DNA of 63,668 nt. Source: a virus. Positions within the stretch are counted from its first letter, which is position 1; each line of letters starts with the position of its first letter. Location of the stretch: positions 1-63,668 of IMG/VR virus record IMGVR_UViG_3300010354_000087; one strand, given 5' to 3'. A program made the translations under genes and the position numbers. Below, piece after piece: positions 58,121-63,668 of the stretch. The notes under the pieces are model-generated. The model made no database searches. It was given only the letters and a program-made list of their open reading frames with translations, and had not been told where the DNA came from.

Positions 58121-60484
58121 ATGGCCTTACCGGTAAGAAATATACGACTAAGAGGTTTTAGTGCTAACACTTTAGATAATGCAAGCGGGTCAAGTGGCGA
58201 AATTTTTTGGGATCAAACAAATAATACACTGAGAATTTTTGCAGGAACAGGAGTAGGCGGAGCACAACTAGCCAAAAGTAACCTAGCTAATGTAGACAAT
58301 GCTGTATTTTTAGCCAAGGCCACAGCAGCAGGGATAGGTGCCAGTAGCGGTGAAGTAGAAGCTGGAACTCAGGGCAGTCTAGCCTATTATGCTGCGAATG
58401 GCACAGTATTAAATGGACAGGATAAACTATATTGGAACAATGATAAACTTACTATAACCGGTGAACTCACAGTTTCAGGCGCTAAAAACCGTATAAGGGC
58501 ACATTGGGATAGTCTAGCAGACCTACAAGCCGAAGTCAGTCCTTCAGTCTATCATGGCATGCTGGCTCATGCACACCTAGAAGGACGAGTTTATTTTGCC
58601 CACAGCGGATCATGGCAACCATTGGCCTTGCTCACCGACGTTCCTGGAACAACTAACAGCTTTGCTAATATTGCTGTAGCAGGACAAAATACTGTGGTCG
58701 CTAACTCGAGCACAGATACTCTTACCTTAGTAGGCGGAACAGGTATTACAGTCACTACCGATTCTACAACAGATACAATTACTATAACAGGACAAAGCAC
58801 TCAAAATACTTTTAGCACAGTGGCCGTGGCGGGACAGACAAATATTGTAGCTGATTCTACATCAGATACGCTGACCTTGGCAGCGGGTGCAGGCATTACA
58901 TTAACTACCAATGCTACTACAGATACTGTAACTATAACAGGAACAACTCCAGTTACAACTATAGATCAACTCAGTGATGTAGACACAACTACTACAGCAC
59001 CTTTAGTTGGACAGGTTTTAAAATGGTTTGGAACTAGTTGGAGACCTGCCACTGACGCTACGGTGGGAGGAGCAGGCACTGACGCGGATACCCTAGATGG
59101 ACAAGATAGTGCATTTTATCTTAATTTTACTAATCTTAACAATAAACCAAACATTTTTAAAACTATCAGTGTGGCTACTCAAGACAACATAGAACCAACT
59201 CAATTTGCAGATACACTAACCATAGCTGCTGGACCAAACGTAACTTTGGCCACCGATGCCACTACTAAAACTCTAACCATAGATAGCTCAGCTGCTCTAA
59301 GTTACAATCTTGATGTGGAAAATACAGTATCAGGAGCACTGATAAAACTAGTTGATAATGCTCTAACAGAAGACTCTGTGAATCTTATAGCAGGCTCAGG
59401 GATAACTCTTGTGGGTAATGCAGGAGCAGGTAGTATTACAATAACTAGCACAAGTCTTACCAATAGCTTTACCAGCATCGTGGTCAGCGGCAATGATACT
59501 GTTACAGCTACTACCAGTAATGAAACCCTGACCTTTGAAGCTGGAACTAATATTCAATTGGCCACTAATAATGAAACTAAAAAGATTATTATCAGTGCCA
59601 GCGGAGGAGGTGGCGGTGCTACCAATACATTTGGCACCATTGCTGTGTCAGGACAAAATAATGTTCAGGCCGATGATGTCAATGATACGCTTACTCTAGC
59701 AGCAGGCAGTGGAGTAAGTATTACTACAAATAGCACTACAGATACTATAACCTTTAGTAGTAGTATCAATACCTTTAGCAGTATGAATATCCAAGGAACT
59801 AGTATTGCGTCAGATAGCAGCACTTCTACTTTTAGTATTTTCCAAGGATCAGGCATAACATTGACCACAGACGTGGGCAACAAGGCCATGACAATCACCA
59901 ATGGCGGTGTAACACAAATCACTCAAGGAACTGGTATCAGCATAAGTCCTGGCACAGGCGTAGGTAATGTTACTATTAATAACAGTATCAGTAATATTAG
60001 CAACCTCACTGATGCTACCACTGCAATTTATCCCGCTTATTCAGGAGGTAGTGTAAACACCGGTAACTTTGGTGCAGTAACCGTAGACAAAGTTTTCTTG
60101 CAAGCTATTGCTAGAATAGGAGTTGCTTTTGTTTTTGACGGCACTAATGGTGGTAGTGGTTTTAGAATGGACAGTCACTATGGAAACACGCTAGATCCTA
60201 CAATCTATGCATTTACAGGCACAACCATTGCGTTTAATCTAAACTGTGCTGGGCACCCATTCCAAATTATGAACCCAGGTGGCACAGTGGCTACAACAGG
60301 TATTATATATGTCAGCACCTCAGGAGCAGTTTCCACTGCGGGTTCAGCAAATGTGGGCAGAACCAGCGGGACACTTTACTGGCAAATTCCAGAAACAGCT
60401 ACAGGTAACTATAGTTATCGTTGCACCAGCCATCCAACTCAGATGACGGGCACTATAACTCTTAAGAGAATAAGCTTATTATAA
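58121..60484 (+). CDS. Tail-fibre-like protein with C-terminal cupredoxin-like domain
   Basis: 787 residues, AAGGAC upstream. Residues about 180-620 are Thr/Ala/Ser-rich with imperfect 45-residue repeats of the form NTF-x-x-[IV]-x-V-[AS]-G-Q then D-T-L-T-L-x-x-G-[AS]-G-I-x-[IVL]-T-T, a fibre shaft pattern. The last 75 residues resemble a cupredoxin: CAGHPFQI near residue 708, later YRCTSHPTQMTGTI giving C-x2-H-x3-M as at type-1 copper sites. It may end a fibre that binds a receptor; metal binding is inferred. Confidence 0.7.
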   Translation: MALPVRNIRLRGFSANTLDNASGSSGEIFWDQTNNTLRIFAGTGVGGAQLAKSNLANVDNAVFLAKATAAGIGASSGEVEAGTQGSLAYYAANGTVLNGQDKLYWNNDKLTITGELTVSGAKNRIRAHWDSLADLQAEVSPSVYHGMLAHAHLEGRVYFAHSGSWQPLALLTDVPGTTNSFANIAVAGQNTVVANSSTDTLTLVGGTGITVTTDSTTDTITITGQSTQNTFSTVAVAGQTNIVADSTSDTLTLAAGAGITLTTNATTDTVTITGTTPVTTIDQLSDVDTTTTAPLVGQVLKWFGTSWRPATDATVGGAGTDADTLDGQDSAFYLNFTNLNNKPNIFKTISVATQDNIEPTQFADTLTIAAGPNVTLATDATTKTLTIDSSAALSYNLDVENTVSGALIKLVDNALTEDSVNLIAGSGITLVGNAGAGSITITSTSLTNSFTSIVVSGNDTVTATTSNETLTFEAGTNIQLATNNETKKIIISASGGGGGATNTFGTIAVSGQNNVQADDVNDTLTLAAGSGVSITTNSTTDTITFSSSINTFSSMNIQGTSIASDSSTSTFSIFQGSGITLTTDVGNKAMTITNGGVTQITQGTGISISPGTGVGNVTINNSISNISNLTDATTAIYPAYSGGSVNTGNFGAVTVDKVFLQAIARIGVAFVFDGTNGGSGFRMDSHYGNTLDPTIYAFTGTTIAFNLNCAGHPFQIMNPGGTVATTGIIYVSTSGAVSTAGSANVGRTSGTLYWQIPETATGNYSYRCTSHPTQMTGTITLKRISLL

Positions 60485-60705
60485 CAACTACTTGGTTTGA
60501 GTCAGGGCACTATATTCATCCTCAGTGGGGTAAACAACCAATTTATACACAAGTATGGAAAGGCCCACGAGGCACTGTGCAGGCCACCAACATGGTCTTC
60601 TGCACTGACGACAAAGATGTATCAGAAGATCTTTACTGGAGTATAGTCAACTGCCTTGACGGTGTTTATCACTGCTGCTTTACTGGCCACTCCGCATGGC
60701 TGTAG
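60478..60705 (+). CDS. Possible gene with ATT start or frameshift extension of the fibre gene
   Basis: An open frame of about 75 residues with no ATG, GTG or TTG near its start. It begins at ATT 60478 (or ATA 60481) just inside the fibre stop, in the -1 frame, and ends at TAG 60705. The product reads TTTWFESGHYIHPQWGKQPI and then YTQVWKGPRGTVQATNMVFC, aromatic-rich and protein-like. Options are a rare ATT start, a mutated ATG, or -1 frameshift from the fibre. No classical slippery heptamer is seen. Its end overlaps the minus-strand gene. Confidence 0.35.
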   Translation: MITTTWFESGHYIHPQWGKQPIYTQVWKGPRGTVQATNMVFCTDDKDVSEDLYWSIVNCLDGVYHCCFTGHSAWL

Positions 60706-60905
60706 CGGCGATATCGTCGTTGTTCATAATAGGCTATCCAGGGCAGCAGATGTGCAATACTCATAACTAGCCACATCCAAGTCATTTCGCTAAGTCCCAA
60801 AGTAAATCCGCAGATATGATCTGAATTAACGTAGCTCACAACTGCCAAGCAAAAAAATAAAGGTGCAGGAGCTAATCCTAATATAATTTTCACTGTTCTT
60901 AACAT
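60669..60905 (-). CDS. Small membrane protein, two helices
   Basis: 78 residues. Hydrophobic segments LGLAPAPLFFCLAVVSYV and MTWMWLVMSIAHLLPWIAYY separated by a short polar loop, then a basic YEQRRYRRYSHAEW tail. Likely inner-membrane protein; size and topology would fit a holin, antiholin or host-takeover protein but nothing specific is recognised. TAAATA on the minus strand ends 6 nt before the ATG, no Shine-Dalgarno. Confidence 0.5.
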   Translation of the reverse strand: MLRTVKIILGLAPAPLFFCLAVVSYVNSDHICGFTLGLSEMTWMWLVMSIAHLLPWIAYYEQRRYRRYSHAEWPVKQQ

Positions 60906-60910
60906 ATTGT

Positions 60911-60925
60911 TATTTACGGTAAATA
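60911..60925. promoter_or_regulatory. Compact bidirectional late promoter (60669 minus, 60945 plus)
   Basis: TATTTA-CGG-TAAATA, nearly identical to the element at 23276-23290. The minus core ends 6 nt before ATG 60905; the plus core precedes GGAG and ATG 60945. Confidence 0.6.
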
Positions 60926-60944
60926 TTACAAGGCGGAGAATTTT

Positions 60945-61367
60945 ATGACTGCAAAAACAGCATTTAGAACTATTCTCACAGAGACCTACAGACTACATGG
61001 TTGGGACATACCTGAATATGTTCTAGCTTATAAAACAGAAATCTTATACGATCGTATGAGTCGCCCTAACTGGCAACCACAGCCCAGTTATGCAGAATGT
61101 TTCCTCAGTGTTAAAACCACAAGACAGGCCCTGGATTTGGCCAATACCTGCTGGTTCACTAGGGCTGTATTTCCCGAACTGGGCCAGCGTCATATTAGTT
61201 CTGACTACTATACTGATTTAGGACAGAGTTGTTATGATAGAGTTATTCAATCTAGTGCTGTAGCCAGCCCCACACTGGAAGCCATGCGAGACCATTTTGA
61301 TTTCCTAGCAGAAACAGCTTATACTGCTATTAGACATTTTGGCGATTTTCGTAGTATGTGGGATTAG
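60945..61367 (+). CDS. Unknown late phage protein
   Basis: 140 residues with GGAG 60935-60938. Helical, Trp/Tyr-rich: TYRLHGWDIPEYVLAYKTEI, RPNWQPQPSYAECFLSVKTT and a final HFGDFRSMWD. No motif known. It is divergent from the small membrane protein through a compact two-way late promoter, and convergent with the next minus-strand gene (4-nt overlap). Confidence 0.5.
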   Translation: MTAKTAFRTILTETYRLHGWDIPEYVLAYKTEILYDRMSRPNWQPQPSYAECFLSVKTTRQALDLANTCWFTRAVFPELGQRHISSDYYTDLGQSCYDRVIQSSAVASPTLEAMRDHFDFLAETAYTAIRHFGDFRSMWD

Positions 61368-62218
61368 CGCAGACGCCTGTTACGCAAACAGTCCATGTAG
61401 TGATGATAACGCCAATTTGGAACCACGTAGCTGATTGGTCTATATCTATCCAATTCTTTAAGATTATATAGATAACACTGCCCAGTTAGATTACTCACAG
61501 GCTCACTGTTTAGTTCTGCGGTTACTAGGTTATCTAAAATATCTGCAAATACGTCCCTTATAGATTCAGCATGAGTCTGTGTTTGCCTATGCACACTTCT
61601 ATCAAAAATTTGTAGACTGAGATTGGTTTCCCACCTGAGATTAGATAAGGTCTTCCTTAACAAGTCCACACTGTTTTCACACATAAATTCATCTATACTA
61701 ACATGTAATAATTTTAAGGGACTTATACCCAAGAGCCAATCATCTAATAACTGTCTTTGTTCGTTATTCTCTAAACTTTCAAAAAATAATTTATAATCTA
61801 TTTGCAAGATAGTGTCTAAACTGGGTAGATCTTCTCTGATATAACCATTATCAGCATCACTGCAAGTTCTATAAAATTGAGGACGGCTACCATTGTAGTT
61901 AGTGTGAAAATTGCTGGGATTTCCATACCAACGATAATAACACCGTCCATGTATACGATTTATAGGATCTATGACTAACTGGTTCTCCCTTTCTATTTTA
62001 ACATGCTGCCAGGCAACATGATGGCCATAGATACAGGGAGTCATAACTCTGGCTACAGGATCACGTAGTGTGGTATACTGGCGCAGCACACCGGCTGTGA
62101 TATTTAGGGCTAGTTGACTGTTAATACTATTCAAACTACTGGCGTGATTTTCTATTGTGTATTCCCGCACAGTAAAGCTAGGAATATGTTGCCGACTTCT
62201 TCCAAAGTGTATTTTCAT
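61364..62218 (-). CDS. Unknown protein, minus strand
   Basis: 284 residues. Starts MKIHFGRSRQHIPSFTVREY. His, Tyr, Arg and Asn-rich, with CIYGHHVAWQHVKIE and HGRCYYRWYGNPSNFHTNYN segments. No family recognised and no membrane segment. The many aromatic and polar residues are compatible with a structural or sugar-binding protein. Its base composition seems less AT-biased than genes in the centre of the window. Confidence 0.5.
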   Translation of the reverse strand: MKIHFGRSRQHIPSFTVREYTIENHASSLNSINSQLALNITAGVLRQYTTLRDPVARVMTPCIYGHHVAWQHVKIERENQLVIDPINRIHGRCYYRWYGNPSNFHTNYNGSRPQFYRTCSDADNGYIREDLPSLDTILQIDYKLFFESLENNEQRQLLDDWLLGISPLKLLHVSIDEFMCENSVDLLRKTLSNLRWETNLSLQIFDRSVHRQTQTHAESIRDVFADILDNLVTAELNSEPVSNLTGQCYLYNLKELDRYRPISYVVPNWRYHHYMDCLRNRRLR

Positions 62219-62299
62219 AATGTAGTTATTCCGTCGACATTAGACAGTCTAGCGAAACTGATAGCCCTCAACGCGACGAAGTCGCAGAGCGGAAAACGC

Positions 62300-62305
62300 T
62301 AAATA
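62300..62305 (+). promoter_or_regulatory. Late promoter core for the 62311 gene, leaderless
   Basis: GCTAAATA with its last A 6 nt before ATG 62311. No Shine-Dalgarno. Confidence 0.5.
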
Positions 62306-62310
62306 TCACT

Positions 62311-62889
62311 ATGAAAATCCGAGAACTAATAGAACAGACTGATTTTGAATTGGCTAATCAAGAACCAAGTCAGCAAGACATAGACACTATACAGGACTTT
62401 ATAGACACTATAGATCCACAACAAGATACACCAAAACAAGTATTAACACGACTACAGCAACTACAACAAGAATATCCCCTACTTGATCGTATTACTGATA
62501 TGATACCACAGACTCGTATGGCTAAAGCAGTGGCACTGGCTGTGGATAGCTTGGTAGCCAACAGATCAATGGACGCACTAACACACTTGGGTCAAGTGGT
62601 TGGTGGACAGGTTGCTAAGGCCGCTACAGTGGCTAATACTGCACAGAGCTTGGCAAAAGGTGACTATATGGGTGCCGCTCGACAGGCCTTTGGCGCTACA
62701 CGATTAGGTCAGGATTATAATCGTGGACAGCAAATGGTCCAACGCTTTGATCAGGCAACACAGGCTTTGTCTAATCCACAACAGGCTTATACAGATTTGA
62801 AAAATCGTATTATTCCACAACAGGCACCTGCACCCGTAGATAATAAAACTGATGAACTAGAACGTGTAAAAAAACTGTCGGGAATTTAG
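62311..62889 (+). CDS. Unknown Gln/Ala-rich phage protein with capsid-targeting-like N-terminus
   Basis: 192 residues. Starts MKIRELIEQTDFELANQ, then Gln/Asp-rich helices (LTRLQQLQQEYPLLDRITDM), an Ala/Gly-rich middle (MGAARQAFGATRLGQDYNRG) and a C-terminal RVKKLSGI similar to the ends of other unknown virion proteins here. TAAATA ends 6 nt before the ATG and no Shine-Dalgarno is seen. Possibly a head-internal or late structural protein. Confidence 0.48.
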   Translation: MKIRELIEQTDFELANQEPSQQDIDTIQDFIDTIDPQQDTPKQVLTRLQQLQQEYPLLDRITDMIPQTRMAKAVALAVDSLVANRSMDALTHLGQVVGGQVAKAATVANTAQSLAKGDYMGAARQAFGATRLGQDYNRGQQMVQRFDQATQALSNPQQAYTDLKNRIIPQQAPAPVDNKTDELERVKKLSGI

Positions 62890-62893
62890 CTAT

Positions 62894-63496
62894 ATGCTGG
62901 TTAAAGAAGTTTTATTTGAGGCTTATCCGAGCATTGCTATTAAAAGCAAAACAACTGCCCAGCAGCAAACTCCTATACCAAAACCAGATGTGAACTTGAT
63001 GGCACTGACACAAATTCCAGGCGCTGCACCTGTAATTCGAGCAGCAGAACTGGCAGGCATCAAAGGCATAGAATTAGCACAGTTTATAGCTCAACTGAAA
63101 CACGAAAGTTGGAACTTTACTAGACTACAAGAAGTTCCCAAAGGAAACACTTACTTTAGACGCTACGATATTAAACATAATCCTAAACAGGCTAGATCCT
63201 TGGGCAATCGACATCAAGGAGACGGAGCTCGCTATAGAGGACGTGGTTATATACAGCTTACAGGCAGAGAAAACTACCAACGAGCAGGCAAGGCCTTGGG
63301 CATTGACCTAGTTAGACAACCAGAACTGGCAGCAAGACCTGACATAGCAGCTAGAGTGGCTGTATGGTATTGGACTAGTAGAGTTAGACCCTATGTGCGA
63401 GATTGGATGGATACAACACAGGTCACTAGACTGATTAATCCTGGACTAATGGGTCTACAGGATAGACAACGCAATTTTCAAGAATTGTTGAAATAG
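62894..63496 (+). CDS. GH19 chitinase-like lysozyme (endolysin or virion lysozyme)
   Basis: 200 residues. GH19 fold: IAQLKHESWNFTRLQE with the catalytic Glu in KHES, then GDGARYRGRGYIQLTGRENY-type substrate-binding motif and GIDLVRQPELAARPDIAARV. In phages GH19 enzymes cleave peptidoglycan for lysis. No signal peptide or membrane segment. The N-terminus MLVKEVLFEAYP resembles capsid-targeting segments, so delivery inside the virion is an alternative to a role as the lysis enzyme. It is the last gene of the window. Confidence 0.82.
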   Translation: MLVKEVLFEAYPSIAIKSKTTAQQQTPIPKPDVNLMALTQIPGAAPVIRAAELAGIKGIELAQFIAQLKHESWNFTRLQEVPKGNTYFRRYDIKHNPKQARSLGNRHQGDGARYRGRGYIQLTGRENYQRAGKALGIDLVRQPELAARPDIAARVAVWYWTSRVRPYVRDWMDTTQVTRLINPGLMGLQDRQRNFQELLK

Positions 63497-63668
63497 AATG
63501 TGTGGGAATTCGGCCCGAAATGGGTCCTGCATGGAAAAAAATTAGTGTCACGAAAATTTTTAATATAGGGTATTTTTCTCTCGACCTGGTGATTTTGCAC
63601 CTATGGGCATTAGCGTTAGTGCTACAAAATATAAAAAATAAAATTATATTCTGACCCCGACCCCTGAC
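63497..63668. other. Right-edge non-coding stretch
   Basis: 172 nt without a convincing gene. It contains an imperfect inverted repeat around 63511-63530 (GGCCC/GGGTC), a run of A/T near 63625-63652 and a C-rich end. No late TAAATA motif and no T-run terminator are obvious. It may be the edge of a regulatory or packaging-adjacent region but nothing can be asserted. Confidence 0.4.

Noticed and set aside
58121-60484. Fibre gene C-terminus as a plastocyanin-type photosynthesis gene
   Set aside because: The cupredoxin-like segment is the end of a long fibre chain, without signal peptide, so an electron-carrier role is unlikely.
62241-62300. Small GC-rich hairpin GCGAC/GTCGC before the 62311 gene as a terminator
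   Set aside because: Stem of five pairs with a 3-nt loop and no T-run following on the plus strand; not enough for a call.
1-63668. tRNA or other structured RNA genes
   Set aside because: No cloverleaf-like segments with T-loop GGTTCRA pattern were noticed; cannot fully exclude without a covariance search.
1-63668. CRISPR array, insertion sequence or integrase
   Set aside because: No short regular direct repeats with unique spacers and no transposase or recombinase motifs were seen; paralogous genes account for the repeats.

Overview
The window is a piece of an AT-rich, T4-like marine myovirus genome (a contractile-tailed phage of the cyanophage/pelagiphage type). Hallmarks are recognisable homologues of T4 gp1, gp4, gp13, gp14, gp15, gp16, gp17, gp18, gp19, gp32, gp41, gp61, UvsX, UvsW and probably UvsY, together with T4-type late promoter motifs (TAAATA core). 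No photosystem genes, tRNAs, integrase or bacterial housekeeping genes are visible, so the host (picocyanobacterium, SAR11-like or another marine bacterium) cannot be fixed from this sequence. DNA polymerase gp43, clamp and clamp-loader genes, portal and major capsid genes lie outside the window, and the first gene is cut by the left edge.

Layout. 1-15460: an adhesion region with a giant mosaic structural protein (open at the left edge), two small structural proteins, and nine short Trp/Gly-rich paralogues in a tightly overlapping tandem run, interrupted by two small tail-fibre-chaperone-like genes. 15516-19624: an accessory cassette with two flavin-dependent (tryptophan-type) halogenases flanking a putative 2-oxoglutarate/Fe(II) oxygenase. 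19621-23268 (minus strand): a small unknown protein, a Nudix hydrolase, and enlarged gp15 and gp14 neck/tail-completion proteins. 23306-36152: gp13, gp1, an HNH-like protein (minus), tail sheath, tail tube, a tube-initiator-like protein, gp4, small and large terminase, and several unknown virion or assembly proteins. 36282-39259: recombination and ssDNA genes (gp32, UvsX, UvsY-like). 39268-44780: a sugar cluster with a cupin, two DXD-type glycosyltransferases and four paralogous GT-B-like proteins. 44811-47412: an unknown early-type gene and UvsW. 47932-50192: a second modification cluster (cupin, SAM methyltransferase, GT2, GT25). 50193-57863: small conserved phage proteins, a miniature C-family (DnaE-like) polymerase fragment, a virion protein, primase gp61, a 37-aa microprotein, a carbamoyltransferase and helicase gp41. 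57860-63496: a fibre ending in a cupredoxin-like domain, unknown genes and a GH19 lysozyme/chitinase-like enzyme.

Regulation. Late promoters are recognisable by TAAATA. At seven gene starts the motif sits 5-8 nt before the start codon with no Shine-Dalgarno sequence, which predicts leaderless late mRNAs. At other genes it sits 16-33 nt upstream with a clear GGAG/AAGGA. Two divergent gene pairs share a nearly identical compact bidirectional late promoter (TATTTA-3 nt-TAAATA). Three good intrinsic terminators separate gp19, the terminase block and gp32. Two sigma70-like promoters precede gp1 and the gene upstream of uvsW. The most unusual contents are the halogenase-oxygenase-halogenase cassette, the mini-DnaE, the expanded adhesin array, the glycosyltransferase/carbamoyltransferase complement (possible DNA or virion modification) and the leaderless late-transcript architecture. 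All functions are read from sequence patterns only; no database search was run.
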